From the NCBI GenBank assembly GCA_947561715.1, contig OX387205.1:8933001-8997000 (forward strand): a stretch of 64,000 bases of DNA, given 5' to 3'. The stretch is from Ascidia mentula (Eukaryota > Chordata > Ascidiacea > Phlebobranchia > Ascidiidae). This document shows, piece after piece, positions 1 to 11,600 of this stretch (within the stretch, counting starts at the first letter, position 1; each line of letters starts with the position of its first letter). A program made the translations under genes and the position numbers. Below the pieces are notes generated by a model. That model was not told the origin of the DNA, searched no databases, and saw only the letters and a program-made list of their open reading frames with translations.

Positions 1-57
1 TTGCGGCATTTTTCGATCAATAGATTATCGCAGTGAAATACAACATCAACAATTCAC

Positions 58-2382
58 CTCGTAACCATGATCCCAAACGGCGAGCGGCTCAATGCATTTT
101 TCAGCGTCGATTGGGGCCCCTGCAGTCGAACATTCCCCGCTTTGATTCACCATAGCTCCAGACTGTCAAAATATACGTGCGTTTTGTTGGGCTCATCTCC
201 TATATGCCCTTGAACACAAATGGCATTTATTAAAAATAAATTGATTGGTTGTTACCGGAATGGGGTCGGTACATAGCGTTAAAATAACGTGGTAAATGTA
301 TTCTTCATTGCCCGGTTGAATCCATGGCTCAACCTACAAACAAAACAACTTCAATTACAAGCGTACACAAAAGCTTAACAACTGGAAATGTGTAAGTGTA
401 TGTTGTGTTGGCATCACCAGGTTATATCATTTGCAACACACTATGTCAATAGGATATTGCATTCAACACAACTTTCCAAAAAAACTATCGTACCAATACA
501 ATATGACGTTTTCCTGGGACGTCGGGAAACGGAATTAGGCGGCAAAGGTAGAAGGTGCTTTGCTGTGGAAGGGTAACACCCCCACTGGTTACGGTAAAAG
601 TGTCATGTTGTTCGCCCTCGGGGTAAGCTGTGCGATTTCTACTCAAGTGACCGAGTAGATCAATGCTCTTTGCACCTGCGGCGTTCAGATCATAAACAAA
701 ATCTTGTATTTATTTCCATTGCAGAAACCACGTCTTGATGACTTATTTACCACTTTGGCATTTAGAAAAAACAACTAAATCGCTGATAAAATACCTTGGC
801 GAACAAAAGTATTCAAAACCCTACAACAAAATTGTTACGCTACCTTGATTTGTTACCAGCGCAACATGCAATAAAAATAATAAAATAAGAAATTTACGAA
901 ACAAAACAAAAATTCTTCGTTTTTCATTACGGCAGCGGTTTTCAAATTTCATGAACCTGTGACCCTCAATCCTAACAAAATGTTATAACGATGCACCCGA
1001 AAAATTATTTGGAAGATAATTATAGCGTTAATCGTTTTGTAGAGACGAAATCGCGTGCTTGAATCGATTATTTATTTTTTATCAGTTCAGCAGCTAAAGG
1101 TTACGCAGTTTGTCATGACAATAAAATTCGTCTTGCGACGTCTCAACAACATTAAAACGCCGACGCATTATTTGACAACGTTTGCATTACGGAATAAAAT
1201 AGCTATATCTTGTGTCTTACCCACTAGAACAAAATTAAACCCTGGCTTATTACATTACCACACATAACATGAAAGCTTACCGTCAAAAACGTGCTTATCC
1301 GCAGGAACTATGTCATCGCCCATGGGGTCAGACCTTCCCCAAGCGTAGATAACCGTCATAGTGTTTCTCTAAACAGCAAATTTGGGATTTACTGTAGAAT
1401 TCGGTTTGTTTGTAAGCTCTTTTATAACAAAACCTTCGGATAATACGGATATTTAATCCGGATCTTCGCCTATTTTCGTATTTCGTGATTCGTATTTTCC
1501 TTGTTAACTTTGTATTCACGTTTCTATAACCATTTTATTCATGACAATTACCTATAGGTTCGTTACAACATCGATTGACTGACCGCCGCTATTGTTGAGC
1601 GTATGATATTCCTATTAACTACCCAACGTTGGAAACAAACATCCAAAAATTCAGATAATCCGGATAAATTTGTCAGACAAATTGTAACCAATTAACCGAG
1701 TTCTACTGAATATGGAATAATTCTGCTTGATATTTTCAAGTACTATTAATGAAAGGTCGTCGTCCAGGCACGTCTCGATGGTTCTTCTGAACTTGAGTAA
1801 CGTCCAACCCGATTCTTCTTTTGCATCCAAGAGTTCCACATTTTGTTTATCGTCTAACGGAGGAAATGCATTTCCCACTCCGTGCCGATCCTTTGATGAA
1901 AACATTCAACTTTTTAATTAAACATAATAAATAAATGCGTTTATGAAGGTTTACTTACGATAAAATTCTCCCAGATATGTACAGCGTGTTAACTTGCAAC
2001 GTATTTTTCGTTGCTTACAAAGGAATTTGAACTTGTTGCCAACATACCGTGATTTTTGCTTTTCCATCTTTCACCCAACCAACAAACATGTCAGCGCCGT
2101 TCATTCCGTAATAACTCGAAAGCCCAACGCCAATCCAACCAGTTGACTTCACTTGTAACTGAAATATACAGTGATTCCGTCAAGCAAGAGCTCAAACTTG
2201 CACTCTACGCCACTCACCTCCATAGTGATGTAATATTCGTCGTAATCCCAAGCCAAGTAGCCATGACCTCCTGCATCCAAGTTAGTGGAATCCGGATATT
2301 GTTGCGTCCACGAAAAAAATTGACCGTTTGACAATTGCAACATTGCCAGTAAAATTGTCAGCGTAAATGTTTTTGTCAACAT
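58..2382 (-). CDS. DBH/MOXD-like copper-dependent monooxygenase (5' part; continues off left edge)
   Basis: Seven exons join in frame: 2382-2218, 2158-2048, 1890-1744, 1368-1281, 627-500, 333-256, 162-58 (274 codons; the gene continues beyond base 1). The ATG at 2382 opens a signal peptide (MLTKTFTLTILLAML). Residues about 25-150 form a DOMON domain: the stretch GWIGVGLSSYYGMNGADMF followed by DRHGVGN is typical of dopamine beta-hydroxylase and MOXD1. Next comes the start of the Cu2 monooxygenase N-domain (TFYLCRLIPFPDVPGKRHI, then VEPWIQPGNEEY, then CIEPLAVW). The family hydroxylates small substrates in the secretory pathway, using ascorbate and two coppers. The usual VHH copper-ligand pair reads IYH here, so one ligand histidine appears to be lost. 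The catalytic C-domain lies outside the window, so activity cannot be judged. MOXD1-like and DBH-like are not separable from this part. Confidence 0.88.
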
Positions 2383-3529
2383 TTTGCAAAAGCTTTAATC
2401 GAAAAGTGCCGCAGCCTAGGTTTTCAATAACATTAACCACGTTAAATAAAAAGATAACCCAAAGTGGTTTTGACAAACTTTGTATCGATAACAAGTCCAC
2501 ATCACATCACATCAACTCCGCAATACGTGCTACTTTTCTACGGTGTAAAAAATTCTTTCCTATCTTACTTATCAAGCCCTGTGCCCTAGGGCACGTCATC
2601 CCTAGCCTCCAAAATTAACACAAGTGGCGGAAGTTGGCCGGGGCATCCTGGAATCTGTGAAAGAATTCTTACAGCACAGCGTTCGGTTAATCAACAGACG
2701 ATGTGTCCCAAATAGCTATTTAGTATTTCTATCCATAGTTTAAAAAAAGTGATCATAGCAGACAGCTCTGAAACCTGCTTGAGTACCTTGGTTAATTTGA
2801 TCCACTTTTCTTCGTATCACACTTACATTTGAGAAAACTCAGTTGTTACAAATTTACTCATTTCTTCAAGAAATCTCATTTCGTTTTTGTTATAATTTTA
2901 AATTTTATATTTTCATATAAACGGGATTTTATTTCCACCTATAGTTTAAGGTATACGTTATAAATTTTTACTGATTAACACGCACAAACTGGTGCAAGAG
3001 GCTACACGAGCCCCAAAGACAATAGTCAAAAAGGTTCAGTGTTTATCTTCTTACTGGGCAGAACTACAGTATATCAGGAAGCTCATCAATAAAAACACCG
3101 AGGTTCAACGGAACGATGATGGTTGAAAAACTTGGATTAAAATCATAACGGGCATGACGTCGCCGTAACTCAATCTGTCAACTGTTCAGTCGGTGTCTGG
3201 GCGTAAACATTGGGCTGATTTTGTTTTTAACCTTTGACCTGTTATCTGATTTCTCTCTGCAAACCTGCCCCAAAGCAAGAGAAATTTTTGACAACGGATT
3301 GTCTTTATGAACCCGCAATTAAACGAAATGCTATTAAGACGATGAGAGAAGTGGCATTTCTTGCCATTTGCACCTTCCTTTCAACAGAAAGGCGACGTGG
3401 TGTTATGTGCATGCTTACGTGGTGTTTCCGAACATGTCTGACATACTCTGAAGGTTAATAAGCTGATGCTGATGAAGTTTGACTTTTCGTTCTAGTCAGG
3501 GTGTCAAAAATATTGCACTGTACCATTAC

Positions 3530-3592
3530 CTTGAGGAAGCCTTGTTGAATAACAGGCGAAACGTCGGTGAATAAAGTTACGTTTTATCTTTG
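3530..3592 (+). repeat. Retroelement 3'-end-like fragment
   Basis: The string GGCGAAACGTCGGTGAATAA, preceded by a GAGGAAGCC stretch, is a common 3' tail pattern of animal non-LTR and Penelope-type elements. A related tail (aggcatcatcgg near aggcgaaat on the reverse strand) occurs in the element at 40.8 kb. Only this tail is visible; no coding part is attached. Confidence 0.35.
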
Positions 3593-4660
3593 CCAGAAGA
3601 ACAGATTATTAAGTTACAATATGCCTGGCAGCAACAAAAACATTATATTTGTCAAAAATATTATTTGGTGAGCAAAATGGTTGTAAGTTAACTTTTCGGG
3701 TTGAACTGGTGTTGCTCATAAGTTATTCCAAAAACATTTAAGCTAACACCATTATATCAAAACCTTTGTCTTCCATGATAGTTTGAAACCATTGGACACA
3801 TACATATTTATATCTGTTTCACTATTTCTACGTGCACCCTAACCAACGAAACACAAAAGTATTCCATTGAGACAGCAATGTATTTGGCGACCGAATACCG
3901 CAGCCACCGACACTGGATGGCGCAGCGGAGCGCAAAAACGGGCGCATTGCAACACTTCATAAAACATACGCAGCTCCATTCGCCGAAGGGCATGAGCTGA
4001 TATTAGGCGAAGACTTGAAACTTGGGACACGAAGGACGAAAAGATACTGTATAAAGTGTATATGTGAGAGATGACACGTAGGATAGTTGTACAAAAATAA
4101 TTCAACTTTACGTTTTTACATTTAAAACACGGAAATTTCTTTACCGGAGACATTTTATATGACTGCATTTCTTATCTGTTTAAACAGAAGTACAAAAGAT
4201 AAATGTAATGCTACAAGTTATCAAGGGCCCAAAATCATCGAAAAAGGGGGATATCAGGCTCTTATCGCACTGATGCCGTTTGATTAACACAAATATGACA
4301 TGGCAAAGATTTTGCCTTCCATATAAAACGGGTTTCATCGCAACAGCGCCATACAAATTCACAACACAATTCACAAGCACCGCAACATGCAATAAACTGA
4401 TTCGTTGTTCTAACGCTCTCACAATGTTTATCACGAGAGTGATCACTTCACAGTACTATGTAGTGTCTGATTGGGTGTCGCAGCACCTACTCGCGTTATA
4501 TAAAGTACCAAGTGTTGCAGAAGGTTACCAGTACCAAGATGGAACACAACTGAAAAGTTGCAACGCACGCTAGTTTGCTAAAAAAATGTGTTTTGATGTA
4601 CAAGGCGGATAATAAAATTCACTGTTAATAACGGGTGTTAGTGAGTATAGGTTAAACACA

Positions 4661-4924
4661 ACATGAGTAGTACCAAGTCAACAACTTGCCGTGGAGAGGA
4701 AAATATCCCCAATCTTGATTTTGATCATGAAGATTTTTCGGATGAACAGTTTTTAGGTGATTGAGCACCAATGCACAATGATAAAAGACAACGAAACATA
4801 ACAAGCGCAAGTGCAAAGTATCAGCAATTCGTTAAGCGAACAAAAAAAAAATTAATGATGTGCCGAAATTGTGGGTCATACCATGGCATACAAAATGAAG
4901 CTAATCGAGTTAATCACCTTTGAA
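4661..4924 (+). pseudogene. Short interrupted reading frame with a CxxC motif, unrecognised
   Basis: An ATG at 4663 opens a 33-codon acidic peptide (MSSTKSTTCRGEENIPNLDF...). A TGA follows, and the same frame then stays open for about 50 more codons, basic and ending in a CRNCGSYHG motif. The composition, acidic then lysine/arginine-rich with a CxxC pair, looks like part of a real protein rather than chance. I do not recognise the family. It could be the decayed end of a DNA transposon protein or a lost exon. No introns or upstream exons were found. Confidence 0.25.
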
Positions 4925-5418
4925 ATATTTAAACAGCTTTTCAGTTTTTTCTGCCCTTAGGATTCAGATAGTAAATACGCAAGGTTTTTTTTTGGAAAAA
5001 AATGTCTTCCAAAAATATATGCTTTAGGACAAACGCTTATTAAATCCAACACGATTACATAATAAAGAAAAATAGATGACACTCATTCAACCGTAAAACT
5101 TGATTCAGGATCAAACTTAAAAGAATTTAATTCCAAAAAAGTGCTTTCGGAACGTCAGTAACGCATGATTTGTTTTAGGAAAAGATACAAATATGCGAAA
5201 AGTATAGCTCTGGGCTTGCTTGGCAGAAAACATGTTTTTTCTTTGCCCTAAAACCGCTACTAAAGTTTATAATGTTTCGTTTGAGAACAACAGAAGATAC
5301 AACAAAAAAACGCCAAAAAAGCATGAATGCATTTAAAAGCTGTGTTAAGAAGGACGGATGAAAAGTGTATCGACAAAGCCGGCAAGCATAAAACGTTATC
5401 ACGATCGCACAACAAAAT

Positions 5419-5633
5419 TTATCCCGTAGGCTTCTCCCTGTTGTGTAAACTGTTCACTGTAGGTTTAAAACGAGACAAATAAGCCTTGCAACTGGAGCAA
5501 TACGTTGCTCCCTCGGGTATTTTGACGAGGCCGCACAAGTTGCAGTTGGGTGGCGCACCGCGTGTTTGTGCACTGGGAGCACCGCCGCTAGAAGACGCCA
5601 CGGAACCCAACTTCCCGTTGGTAACCGAAGGGC
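5419..5633 (-). other. Last USP exon: C-terminal zinc-ribbon-like motif
   Basis: The last 71 codons contain [19 protein letters not shown], a C-x2-C-x11-C-x2-C arrangement with the spacing of a small zinc ribbon. A basic tail and a TAA stop at 5419 follow. It joins the preceding exon in phase 1 with a clean acceptor (TTTTCAG). I cannot confirm whether vertebrate USP53/54 share this motif. Confidence 0.6.
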
Positions 5634-8600
5634 CTGAAAACACGGCACATTGGTAAGCGCAGAAATAAAATTTTGGAAAGATTTGCATGCAGTGGGCATA
5701 GATTTTACCTATGATTATTGCCAAGGGTCTATTAAATGTTTGTGATATTTTTTAAAATCGAGTTCTCGCGGAATAAAAAATACAAACTCCAGGACAATTT
5801 TACTTTTAAATACATATGTACTGTAGGTACAACCTATATTAAAACGTCACGATCACTCACCATTTGCAACAGGAGGAAGCCCTCGTGGTGGTTCCCCTCT
5901 TCTTGAACGGTTTGCAAAGTCGTGAATGAGCTTGGACCTAAACTCGGGGGGAATTCCCGCTCCGGGTGCGCGTTTCTTAGCCTCCTCCGCCCACTTCATC
6001 ATTCCCTATGTTAACATTATACGTGGTTTACTATTTGCGGCGCTAACTTTGAAATTATTTGCACGCTCGACAGTCTTGCTTACACATTATGTAATTTGAA
6101 CTTGAACCGAATCCGAATTTTCGAAAATAAATGACGTCATTTCATATTCAGATTCAGACGAATATTGAGTTAAGATATTCGAATCCGGCCAACATTGTCC
6201 GCGCGCACACAGTAGTTTTTTTGTTTGTGACTCGTACAGTAAAAAGCAACAAATATGTTACACTCAAAGCCCTCGCTTAAAACCAAGATTAGCCTGGTAA
6301 ATTTTATAAATATGGGCCTAGAGGCACCGTCAGTTGACGTAACGTTCACACGGATACAACAACAAACGTAATGTTATAACGTCAGCAACACTAGTTTTTC
6401 GTCATAATTTTCGGTGGTGATGCATTTGACGACAGAGTAGAGAATAACCACCACCACATTTTCAATCCAGCTTTTCCGAGTGTTTTTATTTAATATTGTT
6501 TGAAATACCAGACTGTCCTTGATTTTGAAACAATTGCTGGTGTATATTACCACTAGGATGGCTGTGATCGCAGGGTATTCGTTTGTAATTTAGGTTTCAG
6601 ATCCAAATACACACAATTGGGGTCACCTAATTTGCAATATTACCTGGGCTTACATAAATACAGAGCCTTAGCAATATTAAATGGACCTCAATTAATAAAT
6701 CCCACTCAGTAACCAACCTCTCGCTGATTTTTGCTGATCTCGGATGTGTTGTTGGGAGCATGTTGGGGATGAGGGTGAGAAGAGTTGGAACGACCTTGCT
6801 CCTGGAGGCGACTATCATCTCTCTCTGATCTCCTCTCGTTTGATGAAGAGTTTGGCATCTGGTCCGACGAGGAGGGACTCCTCCGCTGGGGGGCGTACTT
6901 GGAGTTAGGTCGGGATTCTGGAAGAATATAAAATGGTTTAAAAGGGTGTGATGAGGTGTTGGGTTTCTGGAGGTTCCAGGCGTCTCATTAATGCCAGTAT
7001 TGTGTTTATAATTTTATTTACTTTTTCCATTATTGAAACTTTTTTATTTGTTCAATTTTTTGGTTTTGTTAATTTATTCTTTTTTATAATCTTGCCATGT
7101 TTCTGGATAAACGAGCACAGAAAATGCTCCCCCTAACTGGTAAGCGAGTAGAAAAAGTGCGGGAAACACTGGTTTAGGACTAAGACGGTTAAATACCTGA
7201 ACATTGCTACACGGTTACAAAACAAACAGAGCTAAGGAAAAATCTCGTAACGTATTTAAGTACCAGTTTTTAATTCCATGTCCAACTGTTAAACAGCGAC
7301 TGTACGTATAGACCGGTTTTACATTTGAATGCGGGAAAATTTCAACACGCAAAGATTATACGTATGATTAACAAAAAAACTTCAAGTTAGCCACACTATG
7401 TTATTCACAACGCTTAGTTCTTACCGACTGGAGCGCGTCTCATGGGTTGTCGAGTCGAGCGATTAGACGGTTGCTCGCGTTGGGATCTGTCAAGACAAGA
7501 GAAAATCAAATACATTAAACTGTTCTATACCATTCGAAATAATCCACATTTGTCTATTGCACTAATTTACTAATAAGCACAAAAGTGTAGTTTATTGAAA
7601 AAGTATTATTTTAGCATTATTTCACTAAAATGTATTCCACATAGCACAGGCGTATATCAAAAATAAAAAAAAATGCATTCAAAAACTTTTAGAAATTGCA
7701 GTGATGAAAATTTTACAGTAATTACAGCATTTTCATTCTCTACAACCAAGTCCTCACGGCAGAAAGCTGTTGTTGATTTGAATTCTTCATTAAAAACTTC
7801 TTAAGGCCTCTAATACCACATTTTGACAATCTTATCAATCTTCAAAAACCACTGACCTCGTGTTGGGCTCCGACTTCATAAGAGGCTTGGGCTTGTTAGC
7901 TTCATATATGTTTGCATTGTTACTGCGAGACTGGTCGGGGATTTTGTCGATGGAGTTTGTGAAGTTCCTCAGGTTTTTACCCAACTGTATCTTGAGGTTT
8001 TCAAGATACGCTGCCTTCATTGTTGGCGGTGCTGTCATCGGTGAAGAGACGGGGAAAACCTGATTATAGCAGATTTGACTTTAAAATGCGTATACATTAT
8101 GTATGAGGTCGCCAGTACGGGCGGTCAGTTTGGGCGTTTAGAATTTCAGCACTGGCGATATTTAAGCAATTCGAAAGTGCACATTTCAAAGATAAAATAT
8201 AATGTATAAAAACACCACTGTTGCCCTTTACGCTATATAACGGTTTGACCAAAACAGTACAAACGTTTGGTTTTTACTCTGGTTGAATTTTGACATACAA
8301 AGTACTGTCCAATTACAAGGCACAAAACACGTACTTATTTAATTTAACGCTAACCACTGGTTTTCAAAGAACAACACTTGTTCTTAATATTCTAACGTGA
8401 AAATGAAGTGCACATTAAGCTTGCATGTTAATGATAATTTGCGGTTTGCATCAATAAATGGACATTTTTTGTCAAATTATTGGTATTTTAAACTTATGCA
8501 AGGCGCGCAATACAAATTTATCTATGCCATAAATGAGGCATTGTTTTTACATACAAGCTGGAACAAACATTAACAAAAAAACATTATTATTATCATTGTT

Positions 8601-11600
8601 AGAAACACACATAACCTTACCGGTGGTTGATTGGCCATGGGCATGTTTCCTAACATGCTCTTCTGCTCCGGGGTTAGGGAGTTGTAATACTGCCACCACT
8701 CGTACATGTAAGGGTAATAAGTGGGGGAAAACATGGCAGGATTAAACGGCATCGTCATCATTGGATTTGGGGTAGGGGAATTCCAACCGGGATAGGCGAA
8801 CGGTACACCTATGGCCGAAGATGGACGCTCTGTGGGACTGTCTGTATCACTGCTTGATTTGTTGCTTCGTCGACGTGGAGGCGCAACCGGAGCACTATCC
8901 GTCGAGTCATCACTTTTTTGTGCATCCGAAGGCCCACCACCGTATGCGGATTTTGGTCTCTGTCGATGAGCGTCTCCGGGCAACCTGTTGGCTTGTCGCA
9001 TTCTCTCTTTGTTACTCTGTGGTGTTGGGGTCTTGGCACGCCGGTGCTGGCTTAACGAAGGGCGTTCGGTTTCGACTTGTGGTGTTGGAGTCCTGGAGCG
9101 GAACCGGTTGCCGGGATTCAGTGTGAGCGATTTCATATTTTCTGCAATTTCCCTGTCCACGTTAGGAGCCTTTGCCTTCCTTCCTGCATCCGCATGTGAA
9201 CGAAGATTAGATTCCGACACCATCCTCCGGGGGTTGGAATCGACCGGACCCGAGCGGACTTCGCTTGCCGACTTGTTAGGAGTAAGTCTTGAAGGAGGAG
9301 TTGCTCTTCCTTTCATCTCAATTGCTTCCTCCTCATCCTCGGGCCTCTTCCACACGAATATCTTTGTCCTCTCCAGGGAACTGTCCGCGTTTTCACCAGG
9401 AGGGGAGGAAGAGGATGATGCGGGCGAGATGAGGTCGCCGATATTGGAGCTGTTATTGTTGTTTGCGTTGGATGCAGGTCGTGGCGGTTGCTTAGCAACG
9501 CGGCCGATTGGGGGTCGAAAGTTGGGATGTTGTCGCAGATTGTTACCATTCTCATAGATCTGGTTTACCTTGAAAGGAAAAGGGTCTTCTTAGAAAATAT
9601 ACTTTAACCTGCAATTGTACACACGAGAACTACTAGGTGATTCAACCCTTTCAATTTGTGCACTTTAAGGATGTTACCATCTTACCAACATTGACAAAAT
9701 AATTTATGGTGTTTTTACAAATATCCATTTGTTACAGTATATATTGTGTCCACTTGAACTGGTGGCAAAAGTAACCCACATGACAGTGAAAAAAATTAAT
9801 TTTCAGCTCATTGGATCAGAAAGTTTTAATTGTATAATACGCACATACAGGACATTTTCAAAGAATAACATTACACAATTATTTCACTACTGCACAGCAG
9901 AGTGTACCACGGTATTTTAAACTCATCTTACATGATGCTGGAGATTCGTGACACCGGCTTTGTCGAAATTGATCAGATTGTTTTCGTCTTTCACTTCCAT
10001 TTCTTTCACCAGCTCATTTTTACTTTCGAAGACGTCGGGCGCGGTAGAAGCGTTATTATTGGTCGCTTGGGTCATGTGACGATCGGCTTCGGTCATGCTT
10101 GAGCGGTTACCACCGGCCTCTTCATCACGTGCTTTCATTCGCATGTTCTTGCGTCGTTGTAATATTCGCGCTGCAAATAGAAAGTTAGATATAACATATC
10201 ACTAATTATACCGGACTGAATTGATATTACGCCATCTTGTAATTGTTTCAAACACATGTGGTATTACTACATAAACTACCAAGTTAACAAATATATGCTT
10301 TGACAGGGAGAAGCATTACTAACTAAATAAAACATAATTAAAAAAAGATTTATCCGGGAAAATTCTATCAGGTGCGGGAGCCTTTTTTCTCATATCACAT
10401 CAAATTATAAGAGGAACCCAGTCTTTACTACAATAATCTCTTAGTTTTGAAGCAAACAATGGTGTCCGTACCCTCTAGACTGGCATTTGTCCTGGTAAAC
10501 TCTCGTGGACCATGGTGACTGCTGTCATCACAATCACTTAATCCACTTCCAGACGGATTAAAAAAACTTACCCTTGTTAACGCATTCGCCGTGCTTGATT
10601 CTGGCTTTCACCATACACTCTGATGGCACATCCTGCATCATAAGAACAGTTTCCAACATTTTCGTCGCCTCTAAACACAATTGGAGTGCCGAGGAATAAT
10701 CCATGCGAGTGTCGGCAATCCTGCTTTGTTCGATTCTATCCTCAGCGTCACGGAACAAAAGTTCAGCTTTTTCTGGAATCCGATTTGAAATGACCCGGAT
10801 TAAAGATTTGTCGAATGAGCGCGAGTCGAAACACTTGATTATTGATAACGGTAGTTTTCATATGGGGTATTTCCCAAATTATGTTGTACAATGGTAGGTT
10901 ATAAAATTTCGGAAACGTCAGATTTGCCAGGCGGAATTATATGCGGTTAAATGTTATGTAATTGCACAAAAACTTAATTAGTCATTGTCAATTAATAAGT
11001 TAATGCAAGAAATTGTGTACATTGTATCTGCAGCTTAATACGCGATAAAATATACATTCATGGACAATAAGTTCATAAACTTTTATAAAAATAAAAGTGT
11101 CGTTTAGTTTTAGTTTGCACAAAAACTTGGCAATCACGTGCAACGTGCAAACCTGGAGCTTCTGTGCGTAAATTAAATAAATGGAAACAGTGTTGCCAGC
11201 AATTACAAACGTAATTACACGGTGAGTCTCTGTGAACAGGCACGATCGCTGTGCATGGCGCAATGCTGCGTTTTACATAAATGAAAAATTAATGTGCGGT
11301 CAAACGCTATTTCATGCCCAACAGAACAAGGCCAATGCATGCTGAAGGCTATTCCGGTTACAATAACAATAGCACCACACCCAAAACTTGGGGAATCAGG
11401 TCCCGAATAGACGAACGGTTTTTCAGTTTCGTTGGTTTTCAGGGATTTTGCGCTAGGAATATGAAGAACTCTTTTGCAGTTCCAAAATTCCTGACTCACT
11501 TTTAAAACTCGAAGTCGGTGATTTTTACGCGAGGCGGAAATCACACCAAAATACGACATGCGCCTTGGTTTTATTGTGAATCCAGTTTTACAAAATCACA

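Larger units (their letters stand above)
2383..5418. other. Intergenic region between the monooxygenase and the USP gene
   Basis: About 3 kb with no supported gene apart from a short interrupted frame near 4661. It contains the 5' flank of the monooxygenase and, near 3530-3590, a stretch with the motif AACAGGCGAAACGTCGG followed by AATAAAG. That resembles the 3' ends of dispersed non-LTR or Penelope-type retroelements. The remaining open frames are short, lack family features and have no convincing splice sites. Confidence 0.5.

Noticed and set aside
8821-9557. Long plus-strand open frames opposite the largest USP exon
   Set aside because: They are the antisense of a real coding exon, rich in the expected complement codons and with no own splice or family signals.
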